The notes: generated from the sequence alone by a model not told the origin. A stretch of 60,000 nucleotides of DNA from Symsagittifera roscoffensis (GCF_963678635.1 NC_087062.1:95535705-95595704); one strand, 5' to 3'; counted from the first letter of the stretch, positions 19,982-30,151 are shown. Program-made: numbers and translations.

Positions 19982-20191
19982 ATCTATTAATTTATTTCAA
20001 AAGCGATTTATTCTTCCTATTAACTATTACGCTAAATTGAGTTCTTTGAGAGTCCTTTGAAGTTGTATACGATACAAGATTTTAAAATGTTGAAAAAAAA
20101 TATAGATCGATCAGAGCAGAAAACGTGTGCGGGTTATCTTCAAATTGAAAATTGTGCCGAAAAGGTGCTCACTTTACTCGGGGCCTTAATA

Positions 20192-20263
20192 TCCCAGTTG
20201 GTCTAGCGGTTAGTATTTAGGGTTTTCACACACAAGGCCCGGTTTCGACTCCCGAACTGGGAA
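20192..20263 (+). tRNA. tRNA-Glu(UUC)-like, class H
   Basis: Acceptor intact; stem TAGGG/ACACA has three non-pairs; T stem damaged. Confidence 0.45.
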
Positions 20264-20444
20264 ATTTTTTTCTTTTGGGTCAATTTTCAATTCTTTGAAG
20301 CTGTATAGGATACACAAAATTGAACTGTTGAGAAACTTCATGGATCGACCATAGTAGAAAACGTGTGCGTGTTTACCTTCGAAAATAAAAACGTGTCAAT
20401 TAGGCCTTCACTTTAATGGGACAAAATTGCACATAACCTTCATA

Positions 20445-20516
20445 TCCGAGTCGGTCTAGCGGTTACGATTTATAGCTTGCACCCGGAAGGCCCGAGTTCG
20501 ACTTCCGGACTGTAAA
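20445..20516 (+). tRNA. tRNA-Glu-derived, UGC anticodon, class F
   Basis: Loop CTTGCAC; 3' ACTGTAA breaks the acceptor stem; box B AGTTCGACTTC. Confidence 0.4.
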
Positions 20517-20740
20517 AATTTTCTTTTAGCTCAATTTTCAAAAAAAAATGATATTATTTTCTCAATAAGTATTTCGCCTCAAATTTATTCTTTGAAGCTG
20601 TATAGGATACAAGAACCTAAAATTTAAGAAACTTCGTGGATCAACCATAGTAGAAAACTTGTGCGACATTACCTTCGAAAAGAAAAACGTGCCAATTAGG
20701 TGTTCACTTTAATGGGACAAAATTACTTCCAACCTTCATA

Positions 20741-20811
20741 TCCGAGTTGGTCTAGCGGTTAGGATTTATAGCTTTCACCCACAAGTCCCGGGTTAGACTC
20801 CCGACAGGTAA
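20741..20811 (+). pseudogene. tRNA-Glu(UUC) pseudogene, G-like body
   Basis: 71 nt; loop CTTTCAC; box B GGTTAGACTCC; T stem one base short (CCCGACAGG). Confidence 0.5.
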
Positions 20812-20959
20812 ATATACTAATATTAAAAAAAAATTGATTTCTTCATATTAATAATTACGCTAAATTGAGTTCTTTAAGAGTTCTTTCAAGTTGTCTAGGT
20901 TACAAGAACTTAAAATGTTGAAAAACTTGATGAATCGATCAGAACAGAAAATCTTCATA

Positions 20960-21031
20960 TCCGAGTCGGTCTAGCGGTTACGATTTATAGCTTGCACCCC
21001 GAAGGCCCGGGTTCGACACCGGGACATGGAA
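20960..21031 (+). tRNA. tRNA-Glu-derived, UGC anticodon, class F
   Basis: Follows directly on AGAACAGAAAATC: most of the usual 5' spacer is deleted. Confidence 0.4.
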
Positions 21032-21304
21032 ATCTTTTATATAATTTTAAATTTGATTTCTTCTTTATATTAACTATTACGCTGAGTTGAGTTCTTTGAG
21101 ACTTCTTTGAAGTTGTATACGATAAAAGATTTTGAAATGTTGAAAAAATTCATGGATCGATCAGAGCAGAAATTTTTTCTTTTGGGTCAATTTTCATTTA
21201 TTTGAAGCTGTATAGGATACACAAGTGCGTGTCTGTCTTCAAATAGAAAAACGTGCCAATTAGGCGCTCACTTTATTTTAAAAAAATTACACCCAAACTT
21301 TATA

Positions 21305-21376
21305 TCCCAGTTGGTCTAGCGTTCAGGATTTGTGGATCTCACCCACAAGACCCGGGTTCGACTACCGGACTGGGAA
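21305..21376 (+). tRNA. tRNA-Glu(CUC)-like, class A
   Basis: Acceptor and anticodon stems pair; loop ATCTCAC; G52:A60 (box B GGTTCGACTAC). Confidence 0.65.
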
Positions 21377-21585
21377 ATCTATTAATTATTTCAAAAGCGA
21401 TTTATTCTTCCTATTAACTATTACGCTAAATTGAGTTCTTTGAGAGTCCTTTGAAGTTGTATACGATACAAGATTTTAAAATGTTGAAAAAAAATATAGA
21501 TCGATCAGAGCAGAAAACGTGTGCAGGTTATCTTCAAATTGAAAATTGTGCCGAAAAGGTGCTCACTTTATTCGGTGCCTTAATA

Positions 21586-21657
21586 TCCCAGTTGGTCTAG
21601 CGGTTAGTATTTATGGTTTTCACCCACAAGGCCCAGTTTCGACTCCCGAAATGGGAA
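21586..21657 (+). tRNA. tRNA-Glu(UUC)-like, class H
   Basis: Stem TATGG has one mismatch; T stem CCAGT; 3' AATGGGA. Confidence 0.5.
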
Positions 21658-21838
21658 AATTTTTTCTTTTGGGTCAATTTTCAATTCTTTGAAGCTGTAT
21701 AGGATACACAAACTTGAACTGTTGAGAAACTTCATGGATCGACCATAGTAGAAAACGTGTGCGTGTTTACCTTCGAAAATAAAAACGTGTCAATTAGGCC
21801 TTCACTTTAATGGGACAAAATTGCACATAACCTTCATA

Positions 21839-21910
21839 TCCGAGTCGGTCTAGCGGTTACGATTTATAGCTTGCATCCGGAAGGCCCGTGTTCGACTTCC
21901 GGACTGTAAA
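21839..21910 (+). tRNA. tRNA-Glu-derived, UGC anticodon, class F
   Basis: Loop CTTGCAT; T stem CCGTG; 3' ACTGTAA. Confidence 0.35.
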
Positions 21911-22135
21911 AGTTTTCTTTTAGCTCAATTTTCAAAAAAAAAACTGATATTATTTTCTCAATAAGTATTTCGCCTCAAATTTATTCTTTGAAGCTGTATA
22001 GGATACAAGAATCTAAAAGTTAAGAAACTTCGTGGATCAACCATACTAGAAAACTTGTGCGTCTTTACCTTCGAAAAAAAAACGTGCCAATTAGGCGTTC
22101 ACTTTAATGGGACAAAATTACTTCTAACCTTCATA

Positions 22136-22206
22136 TCCGAGTTGGTCTAGCGGTTAGGATTTGTGGCTTCCACCCACAAGTCCCGGGTTAGACTCCCGAC
22201 AGGTAA
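22136..22206 (+). tRNA. tRNA-like with UCC anticodon, class G
   Basis: 71 nt. Anticodon stem TGTGG/CCACA is perfect around CTTCCAC (UCC). Box B GGTTAGACTCC and a one-base-short T arm weaken it. Confidence 0.45.
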
Positions 22207-22353
22207 ATTTACTAATATTAAAAAAAATTGATTTCTTCATATTAATAATTACGCTAAATAGAGTTCTTTAAAAGTTCTTTCACGTTGTCTAGGTTACAAG
22301 AATTTAAAATGTTGAAAAACTTGATGAATCGATCAGAACAGAAAACCTTTACA

Positions 22354-22425
22354 TCCGAGTCGGTCTAGCGGTCACGATTTATAGCTTGCATCCGGAAGGA
22401 CCGGGTTCGACACCCGGACAGGGAA
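22354..22425 (+). tRNA. tRNA-Glu-derived, UGC anticodon, class F
   Basis: Short 5' spacer (AGAACAGAAAACC); T stem CCGGG with ACACCCGG; 3' ACAGGGA. Confidence 0.4.
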
Positions 22426-22698
22426 ATCTTTTATATAATTTTAAATTTGATTTCTTCTTTATATTAACTATTACGCTGAGTTGAGTTCTTTGAGACTTCT
22501 TTGAAGTTGTATACGATAAAAGATTTTGAAATGTTGAAAAAATTCATGGATCGATCAGAGCAGAAATTTTTTCTTTTGGGTCAATTTTCATTTATTTGAA
22601 GCTGTATAGGATACACAAGTGCGTGTTTGTCTTCAAATAGAAAAACGTGCCAATTAGGCGCTCACTTTATTTTAAAAAAATTACACCGAAACTTTATA

Positions 22699-22770
22699 TC
22701 CCAGTTGGTCTAGCGTTCAGGATTTGTGGATCTCACCCACAAGACCCGGGTTCGACTACCGGACTGGTAA
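22699..22770 (+). tRNA. tRNA-Glu(CUC)-like, class A
   Basis: Loop ATCTCAC; TACCGG T stem; 3' ACTGGTA. Confidence 0.6.
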
Positions 22771-22978
22771 ATCTATTAATTATTTCAAAAGCGATTTATT
22801 CTTCCTATTAACTATTACGCTAAATTGAGTTCTTTGAGAGTCCTTTGAAGTTGTATACGATACAAGATTTTAAAATGTTGAAAAAAATATAGATCGATCA
22901 GAGCAGAAAACGTGTGCGGGTTATCTTCAAATTGAAAGTTGTGCCGAAAAGGTGCTCACTTTATTCGGGGCCTTAATA

Positions 22979-23050
22979 TCCCAGTTGGTCTAGCGGTTAG
23001 TATTTATGGTTTTCACCCACAAGGCCCGGTTTTGACTCCCGAACTGGGAA
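22979..23050 (+). tRNA. tRNA-Glu(UUC)-like, class H
   Basis: Acceptor intact; stem TATGG; T arm TTTTGACTCCCGA. Confidence 0.5.
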
Positions 23051-23231
23051 AATTTTTTCTTTTGGGTCAATTTTCAATTCTTTGAAGCTGTATAGGATAC
23101 ACAAACTTGAACTGTTGAGAAACTTCATGGATCGACCATAGTAGAAAACGTGTGCGTGTTTACCTTCGAAAATAAAAACGTGTCAATTAGGCCTTCACTT
23201 TAATGGGACAAAATTGCACATAACCTTCATA

Positions 23232-23303
23232 TCCGAGTCGGTCTAGCGGTTACGATTTATAGCTTGCACCCGGAAGGCCCGTGTTCGACTTCCGGACTGT
23301 AAA
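23232..23303 (+). tRNA. tRNA-Glu-derived, UGC anticodon, class F
   Basis: Loop CTTGCAC; T stem CCGTG/TCCGG; 3' ACTGTAA. Confidence 0.35.
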
Positions 23304-23529
23304 AGTTTTCTTTTAGCTCAATTTTCAAAAAAAAAAACTTATATTATTTTCTCAATAAGTATTTCGCCTCAAATTTATTCTTTGAAGCTGTATAGGATAC
23401 AAGAATCTAAAAGTTAAGAAACTTCGTGGATCAACCATACTAGAAAACTCATGCGTCTTTACCTTCGAAAAAAAAACGTGCCAATTAGGCGTTCACTTTA
23501 ATGGGACAAAATTACTTCTAACCTTCATA

Positions 23530-23600
23530 TCCGAGTTGGTCTAGCGGTTAGGATTTGTGGCTTCCACCCACAAGTCCCGGGTTAGACTCCCGACAGGTAA
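23530..23600 (+). tRNA. tRNA-like with UCC anticodon, class G
   Basis: Same form as 22136; anticodon stem perfect. Confidence 0.45.
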
Positions 23601-23748
23601 ATTTACTAATATTAAAAAAAAATTGATTTCTTCATATTAATAATTACGCTGAATAGAGTTCTTTAAAAGTTCTTTCACGTTGTCTAGGTTACAAGAATTT
23701 AAAATGTTGAAAAACTTGATGAATCGATCAGAACAGAAAACCTTTACA

Positions 23749-23820
23749 TCCGAGTCGGTCTAGCGGTCACGATTTATAGCTTGCACCCGGAAGGCCCGTG
23801 TTCGACTTCCGGACTGTAAA
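23749..23820 (+). tRNA. tRNA-Glu-derived, UGC anticodon, class F
   Basis: Short 5' spacer; 3' half like the 23232 copy (TTCCGG, ACTGTAA), so a recombinant of two F forms. Confidence 0.35.
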
Positions 23821-24046
23821 AGTTTTCTTTTAGCTCAATTTTCAAAAAAAAAACTGATATTATTTTCTCAATAAGTATTTCGCCTCAAATTTATTCTTTG
23901 AAGCTGTATAGGATACAAGAATCTAAAAGTTAAGAAACTTCGTGGATCAACCATACTAGAAAACTTGTGCGTCGTTACCTTCGAAAAAAAAAACGTGCCA
24001 ATTAGGCGTTCACTTTAATGGGACAAAATTACTTCTAACCTTAATA

Positions 24047-24118
24047 TCCCAGTTGGTCTAGCGGTTAGTATTTATGGTTTTCACCCACAAGGCCCGGTTT
24101 TGACTCCCGAACTGGGAA
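24047..24118 (+). tRNA. tRNA-Glu(UUC)-like, class H
   Basis: Same as 22979, but preceded by the spacer normally found before class G. Confidence 0.5.
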
Positions 24119-24299
24119 AATTTTTTCTTTTGGGTCAATTTTCAATTCTTTGGAGCTGTATAGGATACACAAACTTGAACTGTTGAGAAACTTCATGGAT
24201 CGACCATAGTAGAAAACGTGTGCGTGTTTACCTTCGAAAATAAAAACGTGTCAATTAGGCCTTCACTTTAATGGGACAAAATTGCACATAACCTTCATA

Positions 24300-24371
24300 T
24301 CCGAGTCGGTCTAGCGGTTACGATTTATAGCTTGCACCCGGAAGGCCCGTGTTCGACTTCCGGACTGTAAA
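24300..24371 (+). tRNA. tRNA-Glu-derived, UGC anticodon, class F
   Basis: Same as 23232. Confidence 0.35.
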
Positions 24372-24597
24372 AGTTTTCTTTTAGCTCAATTTTCAAAAAA
24401 AAAACTGATATTATTTTCTCAATAAGTATTTCGCCTCAAATTTATTCTTTGAAGCTGTATAGGATACAAGAATCTAAAAGTTAAGAAACTTCGTGGATCA
24501 ACCATACTAGAAAACTTGTGCGTCTTTACCTTCGAAAAAAAAAACGTGCCAATTAGGCGTTCACTTTAATGGGACAAAATTACTTCTAACCTTCATA

Positions 24598-24668
24598 TCC
24601 GAGTTGGTCTAGCGGTTAGGATTTGTGGCTTCCACCCACAAGTCCCGGGTTAGACTCCCGACAGGTAA
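24598..24668 (+). tRNA. tRNA-like with UCC anticodon, class G
   Basis: Same as 22136. Confidence 0.45.
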
Positions 24669-24815
24669 ATTTACTAATATTAAAAAAAATTGATTTCTTC
24701 ATATTAATAATTACGCTAAATAGAGTTCTTTAAAAGTTCTTTCACGTTGTCTAGGTTACAAGAATTTAAAATGTTGAAAAACTTGATGAATCGATCAGAA
24801 CAGAAAACCTTTACA

Positions 24816-24887
24816 TCCGAGTCGGTCTAGCGGTCACGATTTATAGCTTGCACCCGGAAGGACCGGGTTCGACACCCGGACAGGGAA
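24816..24887 (+). tRNA. tRNA-Glu-derived, UGC anticodon, class F
   Basis: Like 22354, with short 5' spacer and ACAGGGA end. Confidence 0.4.
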
Positions 24888-25160
24888 ATCTTTTATATAA
24901 TTTTAAATTTGATTTCTTCTTTATATTAACTATTACGCTGAGTTGAGTTCTTTGAGACTTCTTTGAAGTTGTATACGATAAAAGATTTTGAAATGTTGAA
25001 AAAATTCATGGATCGATCAGAGCAGAAATTTTTTCTTTTGGGTCAATTTTCATTTATTTGAAGCTGTATAGGATACACAAGTGCGTGTTTGTCTTCAAAT
25101 AGAAAAACGTGCCAATTAGGCGCTCACTTTATTTAAAAAAAATTACACCGAAACTTTATA

Positions 25161-25232
25161 TCCCAGTTGGTCTAGCGTTCAGGATTTGTGGATCTCACCC
25201 ACAAGACCCGGGTTCGACTACCGGACTGGTAA
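25161..25232 (+). tRNA. tRNA-Glu(CUC)-like, class A
   Basis: Like 22699: ATCTCAC loop, TACCGG, ACTGGTA. Confidence 0.6.
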
Positions 25233-25440
25233 ATCTATTAATTATTTCAAAAGCGATTTATTCTTCCTATTAACTATTACGCTAAATTGAGTTCTTTGAG
25301 AGTCCTTTGAAGTTGTATACGATACAAGATTTTAAAATGTTGAAAAAAATATAGATCGATCAGAGCAGAAAACGTGTGCGGGTTATCTTCAAATTGAAAG
25401 TTGTGCCGAAAAGGTGCTCACTTTATTCGGGGCCTTAATA

Positions 25441-25512
25441 TCCCAGTTGGTCTAGCGGTTAGTATTTATGGTTTTCACCCACAAGGCCCGGTTTTGACTC
25501 CCGAACTGGGAA
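25441..25512 (+). tRNA. tRNA-Glu(UUC)-like, class H
   Basis: Like 22979. Confidence 0.5.
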
Positions 25513-25693
25513 AATTTTTTCTTTTGGGTCAATTTTCAATTCTTTGAAGCTGTATAGGATACACAAACTTGAACTGTTGAGAAACTTCATGGATCGACCA
25601 TAGTAGAAAACGTGTGCGTGTTTACCTTCGAAAATAAAAACGTGTCAATTAGGCCTTCACTTTAATGGGACAAAATTGCACATAACCTTCATA

Positions 25694-25765
25694 TCCGAGT
25701 CGGTCTAGCGGTTACGATTTATAGCTTGCACCCGGAAGGCCCGTGTTCGACTTCCGGACTGTAAA
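25694..25765 (+). tRNA. tRNA-Glu-derived, UGC anticodon, class F
   Basis: Like 23232. Confidence 0.35.
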
Positions 25766-25990
25766 AGTTTTCTTTTAGCTCAATTTTCAAAAAAAAAACT
25801 GATATGATTTTCTCAATAAGTATTTCGCCTCAAATTTATTCTTTGAAGCTGTATAGGATACAAGAATCTAAAAGTTAAGAAACTTCGTGGATCAACCATA
25901 CTAGAAAACTCATGCGTCTTTACCTTCGAAAAAAAAACGTGCCAATTAGGCGTTCACTTTAATGGGACAAAATTACTTCTAACCTTCATA

Positions 25991-26061
25991 TCCGAGTTGG
26001 TCTAGCGGTTAGGATTTGTGGCTTCCACCCACAAGTCCCGGGTTAGACTCCCGACAGGTAA
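25991..26061 (+). tRNA. tRNA-like with UCC anticodon, class G
   Basis: Like 22136. Confidence 0.45.
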
Positions 26062-26209
26062 ATTTACTAATATTAAAAAAAAATTGATTTCTTCATATTA
26101 ATAATTACGCTGAATTGAGTTCTTTAAGAGTTCTTTCACGTTGTCTAGGTTACAAGAATTTAAAATGTTGAAAAACTTGATGAATCGATCAGAACAGAAA
26201 ACCTTTACA

Positions 26210-26281
26210 TCCGAGTCGGTCTAGCGGTCACGATTTATAGCTTGCACCCGGAAGGCCCGGGTTCGGCACCCGGACATGGAA
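26210..26281 (+). tRNA. tRNA-Glu-derived, UGC anticodon, class F
   Basis: Short 5' spacer; box B GGTTCGGCACC; 3' ACATGGA. Confidence 0.4.
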
Positions 26282-26556
26282 ATCTTTTATATAATTTTAA
26301 ATTTGATTTCTTCTTTATATCAACTATTACGCTGAGTTGAGTTCTTTGAGACTTCTTTGAAGTTGTATACGATAAAAGATTTTGAAAATTTGAAAAAATT
26401 CATGGATCGATCAGAGCAGAATTTTTTTCTTTTGGGTCAATTTTCATTTCTTTGAAGCTGTATAGGATACGCAAGTGCGTGTTTGTCTTTATATAGAAAA
26501 ACGTGCCAATTAGGCGCTCACTTTATTTTTAAAAAAAATTACAACGAACTTTTATA

Positions 26557-26628
26557 TCCCAGTTGGTCTAGCGTTCAGGATTTGTGGATCTCACCCACAA
26601 GACCCGGGTTCGACTCCCGGACTGTGAA
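26557..26628 (+). tRNA. tRNA-Glu(CUC)-like, class A
   Basis: Anticodon and T stems pair fully; loop ATCTCAC; 3' ACTGTGA leaves one acceptor mismatch. Confidence 0.7.
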
Positions 26629-26838
26629 ATCTATTAATTATTTCAAAAGCGATTTATTCTTCCTATTAACTATTACGCTAAATTGAGTTCTTTGAGAGTC
26701 CTTTGAAGTTGTATACGATACAAGATTTTAAAATGTTGAAAAAAAATTATAGATCGATCAGAGCAGAAAACGTGTGCGGGTTATATTCAAATTGAAAATT
26801 GTGCCGAAAAGGTGCTCACTTTATTCGGAGCCTTAATA

Positions 26839-26910
26839 TCCCAGTTGGTCTACCGGTTAGGATTTATGGTTTTCACCCACAAGGCCCGGTTTCGACTCCC
26901 GAACTGGGAA
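26839..26910 (+). tRNA. tRNA-Glu(UUC)-like, class H
   Basis: Box A TGGTCTACCGG; stem TATGG; T stem CCGGT/CCCGA. Confidence 0.5.
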
Positions 26911-27091
26911 AATTTTTTCTTTTGGGTCAATTTCCAATTCTTTGAAGCTGTATAGGATACACAAACTTGAACTGTTGAGAAACTTCATGGATCGACCATA
27001 GTACAAAACGTGTGCGTGTTTACCTTCGAAAACAAAAACGTGTCAATTAGGCCTTCACTTTAATGGGACAAAATTGCACATAACCTTCATA

Positions 27092-27163
27092 TCCGAGTCG
27101 GTCTAGCCGTTACGATTTATAGCTTGCACCCGGAAGGCCCGGGTTCGACTTCCGGACTGTAAA
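27092..27163 (+). tRNA. tRNA-Glu-derived, UGC anticodon, class F
   Basis: Box A CGGTCTAGCCG; T stem CCGGG/TCCGG; 3' ACTGTAA. Confidence 0.4.
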
Positions 27164-27389
27164 AATTTTCTTTTAGCTCAATTTTCAAAAAAAAAAACTG
27201 ATTTTATTTTCTCAATAAGTATTTCGCCACAAACTTTTTTTTGAAGCTGTATAGGATACAAGAACCTAAAAGTTAAGAAACTTCGTGGATCAACCATAGT
27301 AGAAAACTTGTGCGTCTTTACCTTCGAAAAGAAAAACGTGCCAATTAGGCGTTCACTTTAATGGGACAAAATTACTTCTAACCTGAATA

Positions 27390-27460
27390 TCCGAGTTGGT
27401 CTAGCGGTTAGGATTTGTGGCTTCCACCCACAAGTCCCGGGTTAGACTCCCGACAGGTAA
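27390..27460 (+). tRNA. tRNA-like with UCC anticodon, class G
   Basis: Like 22136. Only 56 bp separate it from the next copy. Confidence 0.45.
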
Positions 27461-27516
27461 ATTTACTAATATTTAAAAAAAATTGATTTCTTCAAAAATT
27501 TCAAATTACTTTAATA

Positions 27517-27588
27517 TACCAGTTGCTCTAGAGGTCAGGATTTGTGGCTCTCACCCACAAGGACCGGGTTCGACTCCCGGACTGGGAA
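27517..27588 (+). tRNA. tRNA-Glu(CUC)-like, class A
   Basis: Anticodon and T stems pair; 5' TACCAGT breaks pair 2:70; box A TGCTCTAGAGG is unusual. Confidence 0.65.
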
Positions 27589-27787
27589 AGTTTTTTCTTT
27601 TTGCTCAATTTTCAAATCAAACTGTAAAAATTTCTCAATAAGTATTTCGCTCAAATGTATTCTTTGAAGCTGTATAGGATACAAGAACTTTAAATGTTGA
27701 GAAACTTCATAAGATCGACCATAGTAGAAAACTTGTGCTGTTTATCTTCAAATAGAAAAACGTGAAACATTTCCAAATACTTTGATA

Positions 27788-27859
27788 TCCCAGTTGGTCT
27801 AGCGGTCAGCGTTTGTGGCTCTCACAAACAAGGCCCGGGTTCGATTCCCGGACTGGCAA
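27788..27859 (+). tRNA. tRNA-Glu(CUC)-like, class A
   Basis: Box B is GGTTCGATTCC; anticodon stem TGTGG/AAACA has two mismatches; 3' ACTGGCA. Confidence 0.55.
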
Positions 27860-28084
27860 AAAAAATTTTCTTTTTGCTCAATTTTCAAAAAAAAGATATA
27901 TTTGTCTCAATAAGTATTTCGCTCAAATGTATTCTTTGGAGCTGTATAGGATACAAGAACTTAAAATGTTAAGAAATTTCAAGGATCGACCAAAGTTGAA
28001 AACTTGTGCGTCTTTACCTTCGAAAAGAAAAACGTGCCAATTAGGCGTCACTTTATTGGGACAAAATTACAACTAACCTTCATA

Positions 28085-28156
28085 ACCGAGTTGGTCTCGC
28101 GGTTAGGACTTGTGGCTTCCACCCACAAGTCCTGAGTTTGACTCCCGGACTGGGAA
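28085..28156 (+). tRNA. tRNA-like with UCC anticodon, class G
   Basis: 72 nt; ACCGAGT start; stem TGTGG/CCACA; loop CTTCCAC; T stem CTGAG/CCCGG; 3' ACTGGGA. Confidence 0.45.
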
Positions 28157-28216
28157 ATTTATTAATTTTTTTCAAAAGTGATTTCTTCTTCCTATTAGTT
28201 TTTACGCTAAATTGAG

Positions 28217-28246
28217 TTTATGGTTTTCACCCACAAGGCCCGGTTT
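28217..28246 (+). pseudogene. Internal tRNA fragment in spacer
   Basis: 30 nt matching about nt 25-54 of a class H copy (loop TTTTCAC to CCCGG), joined on both sides to spacer. No acceptor ends. Confidence 0.7.
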
Positions 28247-28315
28247 ATCTTCAAATAGAAAAACGTGCCATTAAGGCGCTCACTTTATTCAAAAAAATAC
28301 CGATATACTTATTAC

Positions 28316-28387
28316 CCCCAATTTGTCTAGCGGTCAGGATTTGTGGCTCTCACGCACAAGATCCGGGATCGACTCCCGGACTGGGAA
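28316..28387 (+). tRNA. tRNA-Glu(CUC)-like, class A
   Basis: 5' CCCCAAT; box A TTGTCTAGCGG; box B GGATCGACTCC; G31:G39 mismatch. Confidence 0.5.
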
Positions 28388-28599
28388 ATCTATAAAATTT
28401 GTAATTGATTTTTTCTTCTTTTTAACCATAACGTTCAATTGAGTTTCTTAAGAGTTCTTTGAAGTTGTATAGGTTACAAAAACTTGAAATGTTGAAAAAC
28501 TTCATGAATTGATCAGAGCAGAAAACTCGTGCGTGTTTATCTTCAAATAGAACAACGTGCCAGTTAGGCGCTTACTGTATTCGAAAAAAAATCAGGTTT

Positions 28600-28767
28600 A
28601 GCTTAAATGTGACGGCTAGACCAACTCCTGATCGCCAGACCAACTGCAATATCAAGGATAAATGTGATTTTTTTTCGAATACAGTGAGCGCCTAATTGGC
28701 ACGTTTTTCTATTAGAAGATAAAACCGCACAAAATTTCTGCTCTGATCGATTCATGAATTTTTCAAA
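28600..28767 (-). repeat. Inverted partial unit
   Basis: Spacer plus the first part of a tRNA in reverse orientation; the minus strand reads the GATCGATCAGAGCAGAAA and GTGCCAATTAGGCGC words, then TTGCAGTTGG. Confidence 0.85.
28611..28649 (-). pseudogene. Inverted 5' tRNA fragment with two A-box segments
   Basis: Minus strand starts TTGCAGTTGGTCTGGCGATC and is followed by a second GTTGGTCTAGCCG. No anticodon or T arm. Confidence 0.75.
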
Positions 28768-28959
28768 CTGTAAAATTTTCTCAATAAGTATTTCGCTCAA
28801 ATGTATTCTTTGAAGCTGTATAGGATACAAGAACTTTAAATGTTGAGAAACTTCATAAGATCGACCATAGTAGAAAACTTGTGCTGTTTATCTTCAAATA
28901 GAAAAACGTGACACTAAGGCGCTCATTTTTTTGAAAAAACATTTCCCAATACTTTGATA

Positions 28960-29031
28960 TCCCAGTTGGTCTAGCGGTCAGCGTTTGTGGCTCTCACACA
29001 CAAGGCCCGGGTTCGATTCCCGGACTGGCAA
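28960..29031 (+). tRNA. tRNA-Glu(CUC)-like, class A
   Basis: T stem intact with box B GGTTCGATTCC; G31:A39; 3' ACTGGCA. Confidence 0.6.
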
Positions 29032-29258
29032 AAAATTTTTTTCTTTTTGCTCAATTTTCAAAAAAAAAGATATAATTTTCTCAATAAGTATTTCGCTCAA
29101 ATGTATTCTTTGGAGCTGTATAGGATACAAGAACTCAAAATGTTAAGAAATTTCAAGGATCGACCAAAGTTGAAAACTTGTGCGTCTTTACCTTCGAAAA
29201 GAATAACGTGCCAATTAGGCGTCACTTTATTGGGACAAAATTACAACTAACCTTCATA

Positions 29259-29330
29259 ACCGAGTTGGTCTAGCGGTTAGGACTTGTGGCTTCCACCCAC
29301 AAGTCCCGAGTTTGACTCCCGGACTGGGAA
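29259..29330 (+). tRNA. tRNA-like with UCC anticodon, class G
   Basis: ACCGAGT start; anticodon stem perfect; T stem CCGAG. Confidence 0.45.
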
Positions 29331-29390
29331 ATTTATTAATTTTTTTCAAAAGTGATTTCTTCTTCCTATTAGTTATTACGCTAAATTGAG

Positions 29391-29420
29391 TTTATGGTTT
29401 TCACCCACAAGGCCCGGTTT
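29391..29420 (+). pseudogene. Internal tRNA fragment in spacer
   Basis: Second copy of the 30-nt class H fragment. Confidence 0.7.
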
Positions 29421-29490
29421 ATCTTAAAATAGAAAAACGTGCCATTAAGGCGCTCACTTTATTCAAAAAAAATACCGATATACTTATTAC

Positions 29491-29562
29491 CCCTAATTTG
29501 TCTAGCGGTCAGGATTTGTGGCTCTCACGCACAAGATCCGGGATCGACTCCCGGACTGGGAA
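29491..29562 (+). tRNA. tRNA-Glu(CUC)-like, class A
   Basis: CCCTAAT start; loop CTCTCAC with G31:G39; GGATCGACTCC. Confidence 0.5.
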
Positions 29563-29782
29563 ATCTATAAAATTTGTAATTGATTTTTTCTTCTTTTTAA
29601 CCATAACGTTCAATTGAGTTTTTTAAGAGTTCTTTGAAGTTGTATAGGTTACAAAAACTTAAAATGTTGAAAAACTTCATGAATTGATCAGAGCAGAAAA
29701 CTTGTGCTGTTTATCTTCAAATAGAAAAACGTGACACTAAGGCGCTCACGTTTTTGAAAAAACATTTCCAAATACTTTGATA

Positions 29783-29854
29783 TCCCAGTTGGTCTAGCGG
29801 TCAGCGTTTGTGGCTCTCACACACAAGTCCCGGGTTCGATTCCCGGACTGGCAA
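29783..29854 (+). tRNA. tRNA-Glu(CUC)-like, class A
   Basis: T stem TCCCGGGTTCGATTCCCGG well paired; G31:A39; 3' ACTGGCA. Confidence 0.6.
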
Positions 29855-30079
29855 AAAAATTTTTCTTTTTGCTCAATTTTCAAAAAAAAGATATATTTGT
29901 CTCAATAAGTATTTCGCTCAAATGTATTCTTTGGAGCTGTATAGGATACAAGAACTTAAAATGTTAAGAAACTTCAAGGATCGATCAAAGTTGAAAACTT
30001 GTGCGTCTTTACCTTCGAAAAGAAAAACGTGCCAATTAGGCGTCACTTTATTGGGACAAAATTACAACTAACCTTCATA

Positions 30080-30151
30080 ACCGAGTTGGTCTCGCGGTTA
30101 GGACTTGTGGCTTCCACCCACAAGTCCTGAGTTTGACTCCCGGACTGGGAA
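30080..30151 (+). tRNA. tRNA-like with UCC anticodon, class G
   Basis: Like 28085; box A TGGTCTCGCGG. Confidence 0.45.

Larger units (their letters stand above)
18600..19990 (+). repeat. ~645-bp repeat with deleted tRNA
   Basis: The order H copy, F copy, unit without tRNA occurs twice (18620/18873 and 19265/19518). The spacer differs from the rest of the array and reads TTTTGGGTCAATTTT after the H copies. Confidence 0.8.
20160..27470 (+). repeat. ~1.39-kb higher-order repeat of classes H, F, G, F, A
   Basis: The order A-variant (loop ATCTCAC), H (UUC), F (UGC), G (UCC), F (UGC) repeats: A-variant copies lie at 21305, 22699, 25161 and 26557. The first and last intervals are 1394 and 1396 bp; the middle one (2462 bp) holds an extra partial block, at 23749-24816. 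Some units have shortened spacers, so intervals between neighbours are 219-345 bp rather than ~295. Confidence 0.85.

Noticed and set aside
28600-28767. Transposon terminal inverted repeat
   Set aside because: The inverted segment is ordinary spacer and tRNA sequence of the array, with no transposase or flanking duplication.
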